A stretch of DNA of 38,767 bases. Origin: an uncultured Pelagibacteraceae bacterium. Its GTDB lineage: Bacteria > Pseudomonadota > Alphaproteobacteria > Pelagibacterales > Pelagibacteraceae. The notes beneath the pieces were generated by a model. The model was not told the DNA's origin and searched no databases. It saw only the letters and a program-made list of their open reading frames with translations. Shown in pieces: positions 9,453 to 19,348 of this stretch. The DNA lies in assembly GCA_902604265.1 (NCBI GenBank), contig CACKXX010000001.1:66628-105394 (forward strand), written 5' to 3'. Both the position numbers and the translations under genes were made by a program. How positions within the stretch are numbered: the first letter of the stretch is position 1; the number at the start of each line of letters is the position of its first letter.

Positions 9453-10582
9453 ATTAAACTTTTTTCTTTTTTTGAGTTTGGTAAAATTTTTGCATCATCA
9501 AAATCTGTTAATTTATTTTGTTCAATAATTTTTTTTAAAATTTTTATATATTCATTTCCAGTTTCTGCATATTTATCAAGATAGTTTACAAGCTCTAAGC
9601 TATTCAAATCTCCAAGAACATCTCTTTGAATTGCTCTAACTTTTCTAAATTCTCTATAACTCTTATGTGTATTTAAATTTCTTTGATAAGCCCTGACGGA
9701 AGCTTTTAAAATTTTAAATTTCATAACTTTATGATTTTCATTTATATCTGATTTTGCAGGTTTGATACCTTCTCCGGTATAAGTCCACTGCCCAAACAAT
9801 GCATTTCCTTCTTGAGCAAACCTTGAAGTTCCCCAACCTGTCTCTTTTGCTGCTTGCGCAATAGCTAATGAGACTGGAATTTCATCCATTCTTATTTTTA
9901 ATGTAGATAAATCCCTATTTACAACACCGTACTGCTTAAATTTACTTTTCAACCAATTTTTTTCCGCTTCTGAATTACTATTCTTATTTAATATAGAAAA
10001 AAGTGTTTTTCTTTCTAATTTTATTTTTTTATTTTCTTCTAAAATTAAAGGTAAAACTATTTGGATAAATAATTCTTTTTTTTTTTTAGTATTTTCTATT
10101 GATTTAATTTCACTTGGAAGAAGGTCTATTGCTATAGGTTTAACTATCTTATTTTTTCTAATATCTTTTAAATTATAATTTTCATCTTTAAATAATTGAT
10201 TGAGGGTTGATGCACTTAATCTAACTGTATCATTTTCTTTTATATCAAATTCAAAAATATCAGTAAATAAATCTTTAAAGTCTACTTCATCATCTTCTTT
10301 AAGGTTTTTGTTATTTTGGATTTCTTTCCCTTCTAAGACTCTGTTAAAATTTATATTTGAGTTATTTAAAACAATTAAATTATCAGTAAATTTTTTTTTA
10401 GAATAATCTAGAACAAAAGGTGTAACATAAAAAAAACCTATTAGAACAATTCCAACAATTGTAATATAAAAAAAATTTTCAAAAATTTTAGGAATTGTTT
10501 TTTGGTTCTTATAGATTTTATATCCTTTACCTCGTAAAATTTTTTTTAGTCTTATAATACTTAATTTAGCTAATTTTTGCAT
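9449..10582 (-). CDS. Bax-like glucosaminidase family protein
   Basis: VSLAIAQAAKETGWGTSRFAQEGNALFGQWTYTGEGI; one N-terminal TM segment. Confidence 0.85.
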   Translation of the reverse strand: MQKLAKLSIIRLKKILRGKGYKIYKNQKTIPKIFENFFYITIVGIVLIGFFYVTPFVLDYSKKKFTDNLIVLNNSNINFNRVLEGKEIQNNKNLKEDDEVDFKDLFTDIFEFDIKENDTVRLSASTLNQLFKDENYNLKDIRKNKIVKPIAIDLLPSEIKSIENTKKKKELFIQIVLPLILEENKKIKLERKTLFSILNKNSNSEAEKNWLKSKFKQYGVVNRDLSTLKIRMDEIPVSLAIAQAAKETGWGTSRFAQEGNALFGQWTYTGEGIKPAKSDINENHKVMKFKILKASVRAYQRNLNTHKSYREFRKVRAIQRDVLGDLNSLELVNYLDKYAETGNEYIKILKKIIEQNKLTDFDDAKILPNSKKEKSLI

Positions 10583-10639
10583 AATTCTAATTATAATTAT
10601 AATTGATTCTATCTTATTATAACCGATTCTTTATTTTTT

Positions 10640-11182
10640 TCAGATAGCAATTACTTCCTTAATTTCTGGTATATAATGACATAAAAGATTCTGTACTCCT
10701 TGTTTTAGAGTCATTGTTGAACTTGGACAACCAGAACAACTACCTTGTAGATTAACGGTTACAACACCATCTTTAAATTCTTTAAACTTTATATCTCCAC
10801 CATCTCTTGCTACCGCGGGTCTTACTTTTGTTTCTAAAATGTTAATAATTTTTTTTTCAATATCTGTTAAATTTAACTCTGAAGAGCTTTTGTTTTCTTT
10901 ATTTATTACAATCTCATTACCATTTGAATAATAATCATTAATAAATGAAATTATTATATGTTTTAAATCTTCCCATTGTGTTCTTTCATCTTTATTAACT
11001 GATAAAAAATCCTCTGATAAAAAAATACCGGTTACACCATTTATAGATAAAATGTTTCTTATTAATTCATTATTACTTTCATTTTTTTTAGTTATTTCAA
11101 TTGGTATATCATTCGATACTTTCTTGCCAGGCAAAAACTTTAGAGAATTAGGATTTGGAGTATTTTGCGTTTGTACAAACAT
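10640..11182 (-). CDS. NifU/NfuA-type Fe-S scaffold protein
   Basis: MFVQTQNTPNPNSLKFLPG (Nfu N domain) and RPAVARDGGDIKF...GSCSGCPSSTMTLKQGVQNLL (NifU C domain). Confidence 0.94.
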   Translation of the reverse strand: MFVQTQNTPNPNSLKFLPGKKVSNDIPIEITKKNESNNELIRNILSINGVTGIFLSEDFLSVNKDERTQWEDLKHIIISFINDYYSNGNEIVINKENKSSSELNLTDIEKKIINILETKVRPAVARDGGDIKFKEFKDGVVTVNLQGSCSGCPSSTMTLKQGVQNLLCHYIPEIKEVIAI

Positions 11183-11226
11183 AATACTTATATAATTATT
11201 ATAATTAAAAGTTAAAGTATTTAAAA

Positions 11227-12228
11227 CTAAAAACCTATAATTTCTTTGATTTCTTTAACTTTTTTAGAAGTAATTTTATCAGCTTTTACGGCACCTTCTT
11301 CTAAAATTTTGTCTATAAAATTATTATCTTTTTTTAATTTATTTATTTCATCAGATATTGGAGAAATTTTCTCTACAACAACATCTGAAAGTTTTTGCTT
11401 AAATTCAGAAAAATTTTTTCCACCAAATTCATTTATTGTATCAGACAATGTTTGATTATTTAAACTTGAATAAATTCCTAAAAGATTTTCAACCTCGGGT
11501 CTTTCATTTAATTTTTTATCATCTGAAGGTAGAGTTGAATTGTCAGTTTTAGCCTTTTTGATTTTATTTACTATTTCATCTTTTTTATCAGTTAAATTAA
11601 TTCTACTTAAATCCGAAGGATCTGATTTGCTCATTTTTTTTGTACCATCTTTTAAACTCATAATTCTCGCGAAATTTTTTTGTATTAATGGCTCTGGTGC
11701 TTTAAGAAAATCAGGAGCTTTAAAATCTAAATTAAATTTTTGAGCAATATCTCTGGATAATTCTAAATGTTGCTTTTGATCCTCTCCAACAGGTACATGT
11801 GTTGAGTCATATAGTAAAATGTCCGCAGCCATAAGTATTGGATATATATATAAACCAACACTTGCTTTTTCTTTATCTCTACCAGCTTTTTCTTTGAATT
11901 GCGTCATACGATTTAACCATCCCATTCTTGCAATACATCCTAAGATCCAAGAACCTTCGGAGTGGGCGGGTACTAGTGATTGATTAAAAATTATACTTTT
12001 TCTATAATCCAATCCACTAGCAAGGAAAGCTGCAGTTGTTTCTCTTATGTTATTCTTTAAAATTTTTGGATCCTGTTTTACAGTTATTGCGTGCAAATCT
12101 ACAACACAATATACGCATTCATTATCTTTTTCATTTTGTAATGAAACAAAATTTTTGATTGCTCCTAAATAATTCCCTAAATGTAAATTTCCAGTGGGTT
12201 GAACTCCAGAAAAAATTTTTTTTTTCAT
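11227..12228 (-). CDS. trpS: Tryptophanyl-tRNA synthetase
   Basis: [44 protein letters not shown] (KMSKS). Confidence 0.97.
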   Translation of the reverse strand: MKKKIFSGVQPTGNLHLGNYLGAIKNFVSLQNEKDNECVYCVVDLHAITVKQDPKILKNNIRETTAAFLASGLDYRKSIIFNQSLVPAHSEGSWILGCIARMGWLNRMTQFKEKAGRDKEKASVGLYIYPILMAADILLYDSTHVPVGEDQKQHLELSRDIAQKFNLDFKAPDFLKAPEPLIQKNFARIMSLKDGTKKMSKSDPSDLSRINLTDKKDEIVNKIKKAKTDNSTLPSDDKKLNERPEVENLLGIYSSLNNQTLSDTINEFGGKNFSEFKQKLSDVVVEKISPISDEINKLKKDNNFIDKILEEGAVKADKITSKKVKEIKEIIGF

Positions 12229-12231
12229 TTT

Positions 12232-13761
12232 TTAATACTTTAATTTAATATCCGAAATTTTAAAAGCTTTAGTAAATATTGAAGTTATAATATAAATTAA
12301 AATAGTAATAATTACTAATAAAACTATAGTTAATAATTTGTAATCACTTTCATAGATTAGATATTCATTAAATTTTTGAATTAATTGGTAAAAAATAAAA
12401 GAAGAGAATGAGCTTACAAATAATATATTTAAAAATTTAATTTGAAAATTTTTATAAAAAGAAAAGTAATTATTTGAAATTAAATAAAACAAAAGTAATA
12501 AAGTGTTAAACCAAGAAGATATGGTTGTTGCAATTGGTATTATAATAAAACCAATTTTATTAAAAAAATAAACACTTATAAAAATATTTAGTAAAACTGA
12601 AAGTATTGAAAAATGAAAAGGAATTTTTGTATTGTGTCTTGCAAATAAAAAACTTGAAAAAACTTTAATTAATGCAAATGCAGGCAAACCTAATGCAAAA
12701 TAAAATAATGCATGCGCCGAATTCATAACACTATTTTTATCAAATGATCCATATCCAAATAGTGCTGAGGTAATCTCTTCTGAGGCTACTAATAATGCTG
12801 CTGCTGCCGGTAAACTTAAAAATAAACAATATTCTAAAGATTTGTTTTGAATAAATTCTATCTTATTAGTATTTTTACTTTCTATATATTTAGATAAACT
12901 TGGGAGTAAAACTGTCCCTATTGCAATTCCAGCAATAGCTAAATTTATTTGATAAATTCTATCGGCATAATAAAGATAAGATACAGCATTTGCTTGAAAA
13001 GAAGCAATTATTGTTCCAACTAAAATATTAATCTGCGTAACACCTGAAGAAAAAATACTTGGAAATAATTTTTTAAAAAATAATTTAATTTTTTTATTAT
13101 TTTTGAAATTAAAAGAAATTTTTGGAATAAAATGCTTTCTTACAAAAAAAATTAAAAAAATTAATTGAATTAGGCCAGCAAAAGTGACTGCATAAGATAT
13201 ATAATATACTAGCTTATCTGCTAAAAATTTTCCAAATAATAAAACTAATATTAAAATAATATTCAAAATAATTGGTGTTGCTGATGCTGCTGCAAATTTG
13301 TTATGTGAATTTAATATTGCCGAGAAAAAAGACGATAAACTTACAAATAATAAAAAGGGAAACGTTATTCTAGTTAGATTAATTGCAGTTTCTAACTTTT
13401 CTGAGTTTTCTGTAAAGCCTGGTGCAATTAATTTCACAAACAATGGCATAAATATTTCAATAACAAAAACAATTGCAAGCAAAGATAAAAAAAGAATATT
13501 AAAAATATTATTTGCAAATAACTTTGCACTTTTATTACTTTTGTTTAATTCTGAAGAATAACTAGGAATAAAAGCAGCATTGAATGTACCTTCTGAAAAT
13601 AGTCTTCTAAAAGTATTTGGAATTCTGAAAGCAACAAAAAAAGCATCTGCAATTGGGCCTGCTCCTAAAAATATTGCAATAAGAATATCTCTCAAATAAC
13701 CTGATATTCTACTAATTAAAGTAAAGAAACTAAAGGTACCGGTTGACTTAATAAGGTTCAT
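12232..13761 (-). CDS. murJ: Lipid II flippase MurJ
   Basis: Multi-TM; ISRISGYLRDILIAIFLGAGPIADAFFVAFRIPNTFRRLFSEGTFNAAFIP. Confidence 0.95.
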   Translation of the reverse strand: MNLIKSTGTFSFFTLISRISGYLRDILIAIFLGAGPIADAFFVAFRIPNTFRRLFSEGTFNAAFIPSYSSELNKSNKSAKLFANNIFNILFLSLLAIVFVIEIFMPLFVKLIAPGFTENSEKLETAINLTRITFPFLLFVSLSSFFSAILNSHNKFAAASATPIILNIILILVLLFGKFLADKLVYYISYAVTFAGLIQLIFLIFFVRKHFIPKISFNFKNNKKIKLFFKKLFPSIFSSGVTQINILVGTIIASFQANAVSYLYYADRIYQINLAIAGIAIGTVLLPSLSKYIESKNTNKIEFIQNKSLEYCLFLSLPAAAALLVASEEITSALFGYGSFDKNSVMNSAHALFYFALGLPAFALIKVFSSFLFARHNTKIPFHFSILSVLLNIFISVYFFNKIGFIIIPIATTISSWFNTLLLLFYLISNNYFSFYKNFQIKFLNILFVSSFSSFIFYQLIQKFNEYLIYESDYKLLTIVLLVIITILIYIITSIFTKAFKISDIKLKY

Positions 13762-13811
13762 AAATCATATTAGTCTTAAATTTGCTCCATTTGTATATCT
13801 AATTACATAGA

Positions 13812-16100
13812 ATGAAAAAAAAAAAAATTGAACATTATTCTGATAAAGAAGCTTTAGAATTTCATAATAGTAATAAATCTGGCAAGATTGAGATAATTTC
13901 ATCAAAACCGATGATTACAAAAAGAGATTTGGCATTAGCTTATTCTCCAGGTGTAGCAGCTCCAGTAAAGGAAATTGCAAAAAATCCTGATCTTGCTTAT
14001 GATTATACAACTAAAGGAAATCTTGTTGCAGTTATAAGTAATGGATCAGCTATTTTAGGGCTAGGAAACCTTGGAGCATTAGCGTCAAAACCTGTCATGG
14101 AAGGAAAGGCAGTATTATTTAAAAGATTTGCAGATATAGATTCTATTGACTTAGAAATAGATTCAAATGACCCTGATGAAATAATTACATCTATAAAAAA
14201 TTTTTCAAAAAGTTTTGGAGGAATAAATTTGGAAGATATTGCTGCTCCAAACTGTTTTATAATTGAAGAAAAATTAAAAAAAATATTAGATATACCTGTA
14301 TTTCACGACGACCAACATGGTACCGCAATAATTACATGTGCAGCATTAAAAAATGCAGTAGATATTGCAAAAAAAAATATTAAAAAAATTAAGATAGTTG
14401 TTAATGGAGCAGGTGCATCTGCTATGGCTTGCGCAAATCTTTTTAAACATACAGGAGTTCCCCAAAAAAATATAACAATGTTAGATAGAAAAGGGGTTAT
14501 TTACAAAGGTAGAGATAATTTAAATAAGTGGAAATCAGAACATGCAATAGAAACAAAAAATAGAACTTTAAATGATGCAATTAAAAATGCCGATGTGTTT
14601 TTAGGTTTATCTTCAGGAGGTATATTAAAAAAAGAAATGGTAAAAAAAATGGCAAAAAATCCAATTATATTTGCATGTGCAAACCCAGACCCTGAAATTA
14701 CGCCTGAAGAAGTAGAAGAAATTAGAAGTGATGTTATAGTTGCTACTGGTAGATCTGATTATCCAAATCAGGTTAATAATCTAATTGGCTTTCCTTATAT
14801 ATTTAGAGGAGCACTTGATGTCAGAGCAAAAGTAATTAACGAAGAAATGAAAATTGCTGCTTCTAATGCAATAGCTTCATTGGCACGAGAAAGAGTACCT
14901 GATGAAGTGGTAGCCGCAATGGGTGGTGAAAGACCATCTTATGGTAAAAACTATATTATTCCATCTACATTCGATCCAAGACTAATTAGCGTTATTCCAG
15001 TGGCAGTAGCTAGAGCAGCTATAAAAAGTGGAGTAGCAAGAAAAAAAATTGAAAATTTTGAATTGTATGCTGATCAATTAAAACAAAGGCTAGACCCATC
15101 AGTAACAATTATGCAGGGAATAAACTCGCAAATTAAAAAAACACAAAAAAGAGTAGTTTTTGCTGATGGAGAAGATGAAAATACTTTAAAGGCTGCAATT
15201 GCATTTAAAAATAGTGGCTTAGGTATCCCAATTTTAGTTGCTAAAGAAAAAGTAGTAAAGCAAAGACTAAAAGAAATTGGATATAGTGAAAATTTTAATA
15301 TTAAAATTGTAAATTCAACATTAAAAGAAAACAGAGAGAAATACGTAAAACATATTTTTAAAAAATTACATAGAGATAAGGGCTTTCTAGAAAGAGACTG
15401 TGATAGAATAGTCAGAAACGACAGGGTAGTGTGGGGATCGTGTATGGTGTCATGTGGTGATGCAGATGCTATGGTTACTGGCAATACAAGAAGATATGGT
15501 CAGTCTTTAAGCAAAATACTTAAAGTTGTTGATTCAAGACCAGGTGAAATTATGTTTGGTCTTAACATGGTAGTAAATAAAGGGAGAACTGTATTTATTG
15601 GAGATACAACAGTACATGAATATCCATCTTCATTACAGATGGCAGAAATTGCAATATCAGCAGCAAGAGTAGTAAGACTATTTGGATTTAATCCTAAAGT
15701 TGCTTTCTTATCACATTCAACATTTGGGCAACCAATCACAAGCAGAACAAAACATATTAGAGATGCGGTAGATATATTAAAACAAAAAAAAGTAGATTTT
15801 AAATTCGATGGAGATATGCAGCCAGATGTAGCATTAAATGAAGAATATAAAGAACTTTACCCATTTTCAGAAATAGTAGGAAATGCAAATGTATTAATTA
15901 TGCCAGGTCAGCATAGTGCAGCAATTTCTTATAAAATAATGAAAACTTTAAGTGATGCAAAGGTAATAGGACCATTGTTAATTGGCCTGGGACAAGCAAT
16001 AGAAATAGCACCATTGAGATCATCAACCTCAGATATTTTAAATCTTGCCTCCGTTGCTGCTTATTCAGCAGGTGTAATTGATTATAAAAAAAAAAATTAA
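13812..16100 (+). CDS. maeB: NADP-dependent malic enzyme with C-terminal phosphotransacetylase-like domain
   Basis: ALAYSPGVAAPVKEIAKNP, VFHDDQHGTAIITCAAL, NGAGASAMACANL; PTA-like C-terminus. Confidence 0.95.
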   Translation: MKKKKIEHYSDKEALEFHNSNKSGKIEIISSKPMITKRDLALAYSPGVAAPVKEIAKNPDLAYDYTTKGNLVAVISNGSAILGLGNLGALASKPVMEGKAVLFKRFADIDSIDLEIDSNDPDEIITSIKNFSKSFGGINLEDIAAPNCFIIEEKLKKILDIPVFHDDQHGTAIITCAALKNAVDIAKKNIKKIKIVVNGAGASAMACANLFKHTGVPQKNITMLDRKGVIYKGRDNLNKWKSEHAIETKNRTLNDAIKNADVFLGLSSGGILKKEMVKKMAKNPIIFACANPDPEITPEEVEEIRSDVIVATGRSDYPNQVNNLIGFPYIFRGALDVRAKVINEEMKIAASNAIASLARERVPDEVVAAMGGERPSYGKNYIIPSTFDPRLISVIPVAVARAAIKSGVARKKIENFELYADQLKQRLDPSVTIMQGINSQIKKTQKRVVFADGEDENTLKAAIAFKNSGLGIPILVAKEKVVKQRLKEIGYSENFNIKIVNSTLKENREKYVKHIFKKLHRDKGFLERDCDRIVRNDRVVWGSCMVSCGDADAMVTGNTRRYGQSLSKILKVVDSRPGEIMFGLNMVVNKGRTVFIGDTTVHEYPSSLQMAEIAISAARVVRLFGFNPKVAFLSHSTFGQPITSRTKHIRDAVDILKQKKVDFKFDGDMQPDVALNEEYKELYPFSEIVGNANVLIMPGQHSAAISYKIMKTLSDAKVIGPLLIGLGQAIEIAPLRSSTSDILNLASVAAYSAGVIDYKKKN

Positions 16101-16690
16101 TTTTTCTGGATTCTTAGATCTTCAAGTAAAAGGATACTGGAAATTACATCTTCAACATCCAAAATTTGTTTAGCTTCTTCTATAACTAGAGATTGCTCTT
16201 CCTTTGTTTCGGCAATCCCATAAATATAAATTTTTTTTTTATAAGTATCTATACTATAGTTTGCTGATTTTATTTTTTTATTAAAAATTAAAGCACTTCT
16301 AAGTTGGGAAGTGATTAGAACATCTTTTGCTGATTGCTTAAAATTAAATTTTTCCTTTATTTTTAAATCATTTTTAACTGATCTTGCACCTTGTATCTCC
16401 CAGGCCAATTTTGTAATTTTTAATTTTTCCTCTGGATCATCAACCTTACCAGTTATAAAAATTCTACCGTCTAATACTTGCGTGTTAACCGACAAAAAAT
16501 AATTTTTATTTAATAATAATAACTTTGCATCTAAATTTTTATCCATAATTCCATCATCAATTTGAGTTCCTAATGTTCTAGGATCAAGAGCTATACTAAC
16601 TCCTGTTCCAAATACTCCTTTCGAAGACGCACCAACACAACCATTCAAAAGAATTAGAATTAGAAAAAAATTAATATATTTATTTTTCAT
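16097..16690 (-). CDS. BON-domain outer-membrane lipoprotein (DolP/YraP-like)
   Basis: Lipobox LLNGC; two BON-like repeats (KLLLLNKNYFLSVNTQVLDGRIFITGKVDDPEEK; LRSALIFNKKIKSANYSIDTYKKKIYIYGIAETKEEQ). Confidence 0.82.
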   Translation of the reverse strand: MKNKYINFFLILILLNGCVGASSKGVFGTGVSIALDPRTLGTQIDDGIMDKNLDAKLLLLNKNYFLSVNTQVLDGRIFITGKVDDPEEKLKITKLAWEIQGARSVKNDLKIKEKFNFKQSAKDVLITSQLRSALIFNKKIKSANYSIDTYKKKIYIYGIAETKEEQSLVIEEAKQILDVEDVISSILLLEDLRIQKN

Positions 16691-17543
16691 TTTTTACTTT
16701 TAAACAATAGTTATAAATTTCTTTTTTTGATATATCTTTCCCGTCTTTAATTAAATCAACAATTTCTTTAACATTAAATTTTTTTATTAATTTATTAATC
16801 TTTTTTTTATCTGATTCGGTCAAATTATTCGAAGATTTATTAGAATTATTTATACTTGAAATCACTAATGTAATTTCTCCTTTTAAATTAATATCTTTTG
16901 GATTTAGCTTGTTAATTTTAAATCTAAAATATTCTTCATAGTATTTTGTAATTTCCTTACAAATTAAAAGTTCTCTATCAGAAAAATATTTTTTAATTAT
17001 ATGTATTGATCTATTGAATTTTTTTGCAGATATAAAAAATATAATGGAACTATCTAATTTAGATAATAATTCAAAATTTTTTTTAATTTCTGAATTATTT
17101 TCAGGAAAAAAACCATAGAAATAATATTTGTCTGAAAAGCCACTTATTGAAAAAGCTGCAGTAGTAGCAGACGCTCCTGGGATAGGACTTACATTAATTT
17201 CATTTTTTATACATTCTTTAATTAATATGTTTCCTGGATCAGAAATAGTTGGGGTTCCTGCATCGGCAATTAACGAAACAATTTTATTTGACTTTAAAAT
17301 ATTAATAATTTTTTCAAGGTTCTTTTTTTCATTAAATTTATGATTGGAAATTAAATTAGAATTAATCTTATACTTAGAAAGTAGTTTCTTTGATACTCTT
17401 GTATCTTCGCAGAGAATATATTCTGATTTTCTTAATATTTCTAACGCTCTTAAAGTAATATCATTTAAATTACCTATTGGTGTAGAAACAACATATAAGC
17501 CAGATTTTAAATTACTTATTTTTAAGTCAGTGTGTAGATTCAT
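16680..17543 (-). CDS. rsmI: 16S rRNA (cytidine1402-2'-O)-methyltransferase
   Basis: GLYVVSTPIGNLNDITLRALEIL, CEDTRVSKKLL, LIADAGTPTISDPG, PIPGASA. Confidence 0.95.
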   Translation of the reverse strand: MNLHTDLKISNLKSGLYVVSTPIGNLNDITLRALEILRKSEYILCEDTRVSKKLLSKYKINSNLISNHKFNEKKNLEKIINILKSNKIVSLIADAGTPTISDPGNILIKECIKNEINVSPIPGASATTAAFSISGFSDKYYFYGFFPENNSEIKKNFELLSKLDSSIIFFISAKKFNRSIHIIKKYFSDRELLICKEITKYYEEYFRFKINKLNPKDINLKGEITLVISSINNSNKSSNNLTESDKKKINKLIKKFNVKEIVDLIKDGKDISKKEIYNYCLKVKNEK

Positions 17544-17574
17544 TATTTTAATTGATTATAATATTAACATTAAA

Positions 17575-18726
17575 ATGAAAAAAATTATTCAATTTATTAT
17601 TATTACATTAATATGTTTGATAGTTAATATTCATCAAGTTTTAGCCGATGAAAAAATTGAAATAGGATTAATTGTTCCTCTTTCAGGGCAATATAAAGAA
17701 ATTGGTAACTCAATATTAAAAGCTACAAGGTTAGCAATTAACAAAATTAATAATTCTAAACTAATAATTATTCCTAGAGATACAAAGTCCGATCCTAAAA
17801 CAACTTTAAAAGTTTCTAAAGAACTTCAAGAAAAAGGTGTAAAAATAATAATAGGACCTGTATTTAATAAAAATTTAGTTTATTTAGATGAATTAAAAGA
17901 AGTAACTTTTCTATCTCTCTCTAATACAAATATAAATAACCCAAGCAATGTAATAAGTGGTGGAATAAATGCAATTTCACAGATTAAAGCTATAAAAAAA
18001 TTTCAAGAATATAATAAAATAGAAAGAAGTATTTTATTAGTTCCAAATTCAGAATTTAAAAACGAAATTGAAGATGCTATTGTTAAAACAAAAATTAAAC
18101 TTAAAGATAAATTCATATATGATACAGATCCAACAGTTTTAACGTCGCAAATTGAAAAGTTAACGAGATATCCACAAAGAAAACAAAATTTGAAAGATGA
18201 AATAAAAAGATTAGAAAATTCTAATGAGTTAAATAAAGAGAAAAAAATTTCAAATTTAGAAAAAAAAGATACACTGGGTGGAATTAATTTTGACTCTGTT
18301 ATTATTGCAGACTTTGACGAAAATTTAAAGAGTGTCACTACTTCTTTATTATACACAGATGTATCATCTAAAAGAGTAAGTTATATTACACTTAATCAAT
18401 GGTTTGATAAATCAATTCTTAAAGAAGAAAATCTTCAACCAATATATTTTCCTTCTATAAATAAAAAAAATTATGATAATTTTGTTTCAGAGTATTTTGG
18501 AATTTACAATGAATATCCTAATCAAATATCTTTTTTAAGCTATGACTTAGTTGGACTGGTATATTTTTTAATATATAAAAATGACTTTATTGTTGATAAA
18601 AAAATTTTTTATAAAAAAAATAAATTTAAAGGAAAAATTGGGATTTTTGAAATACATAAAAATAAAATAAGTCATATATTGAATTTTTATGTTGCTGAAA
18701 ATAACAACTTTAAAAAAATTTTTTAA
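17575..18726 (+). CDS. Penicillin-binding protein activator / LpoA-like periplasmic-binding-fold protein
   Basis: Signal peptide MKKIIQFIIITLICLIVNIHQVLA then EKIEIGLIVPLSGQYKEIGNSILKATRLAIN; ATG 17575 is preferred over ORF-track start 17344, which runs through rsmI. Confidence 0.75.
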   Translation: MKKIIQFIIITLICLIVNIHQVLADEKIEIGLIVPLSGQYKEIGNSILKATRLAINKINNSKLIIIPRDTKSDPKTTLKVSKELQEKGVKIIIGPVFNKNLVYLDELKEVTFLSLSNTNINNPSNVISGGINAISQIKAIKKFQEYNKIERSILLVPNSEFKNEIEDAIVKTKIKLKDKFIYDTDPTVLTSQIEKLTRYPQRKQNLKDEIKRLENSNELNKEKKISNLEKKDTLGGINFDSVIIADFDENLKSVTTSLLYTDVSSKRVSYITLNQWFDKSILKEENLQPIYFPSINKKNYDNFVSEYFGIYNEYPNQISFLSYDLVGLVYFLIYKNDFIVDKKIFYKKNKFKGKIGIFEIHKNKISHILNFYVAENNNFKKIF

Positions 18727-18736
18727 TTTTTTTAAA
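18709..18736. terminator. AT-only perfect inverted repeat at a convergent junction (possible bidirectional terminator)
   Basis: TTTAAAAAAATT-TTTT-AATTTTTTTAAA, 12-bp arms, overlapping the 3' ends of both genes. Confidence 0.45.
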
Positions 18737-19312
18737 TGCTCTTACTCTGTGGTCAATTCTATATTTTTGTTTAGGTTTCATCTGACCAAAAGTAAGTTTT
18801 TTTCTTAAAGGTACAAATATAGGATCGTATCCAAAGCCATTATTACCTTTTTTTACTGTTGAAATGGTTCCTTCAACTATACCAATAACATTTATAAATT
18901 TATTACTTGGCCAGTAGATTGTAAGCGCACAAACAAATCTTGCTGTCTGCTTTATTTTGAACCAATTTTTATTTTTTTTTTTTAATTCTTTATAAACCTT
19001 ATTTATTGCCAAGTTAAAATTACTTTTTTTTCCTCCCCATCTTGCTGAATAAATTCCAGGTAATTTATTTAAACTGTCTATTTCAAGTCCAGAATCGTCT
19101 GCTAAACAAATCATTTTTGTTTTTTTTGAGAAAAATTTTGCCTTAAGAAATGAATTTTCTTTAAAAGTTGCTCCAGTCTCTTTTGGGCTCTTTAAATTAA
19201 AATATTTTGGAGTTAAAATTTGTACTGTTTTAGGTAATAAATCTCTTATTTCCTTTATTTTGCCCTGATTATTAGACCCTACAAACAAATTTATAATTTT
19301 TTTCTTTTTCAT
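18710..19312 (-). CDS. rdgB: dITP/XTP pyrophosphatase (RdgB/HAM1)
   Basis: VGSNNQGKIKEIRDLLP, ADDSGLEIDSLNKLPGIYSARWGG, GNNGFGYDPIF. Confidence 0.95.
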   Translation of the reverse strand: MKKKKIINLFVGSNNQGKIKEIRDLLPKTVQILTPKYFNLKSPKETGATFKENSFLKAKFFSKKTKMICLADDSGLEIDSLNKLPGIYSARWGGKKSNFNLAINKVYKELKKKNKNWFKIKQTARFVCALTIYWPSNKFINVIGIVEGTISTVKKGNNGFGYDPIFVPLRKKLTFGQMKPKQKYRIDHRVRAFKKIKKFF

Positions 19313-19340
19313 CTAGAAATTATCATTTTTCTTACCATAT
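19313..19340 (+). promoter_or_regulatory. Candidate RpoH (sigma32)-like promoter for grpE
   Basis: CTAGAAA (19313-19319), 13-bp spacer, TACCATAT (19333-19340), in the short gap between rdgB and grpE starts. Confidence 0.35.
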
Positions 19341-19348
19341 AGAAGGGT

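Noticed and set aside
11183-11226. Inverted repeat AATACTT...AAGTATT upstream of nfuA
   Set aside because: Short arms, 25-bp loop and AT-only content; expected by chance in this composition
15074-15739. Antisense ORFs opposite maeB (136 and 79 aa)
   Set aside because: Fully opposite a well-supported malic enzyme; sequences look like reverse-frame translation
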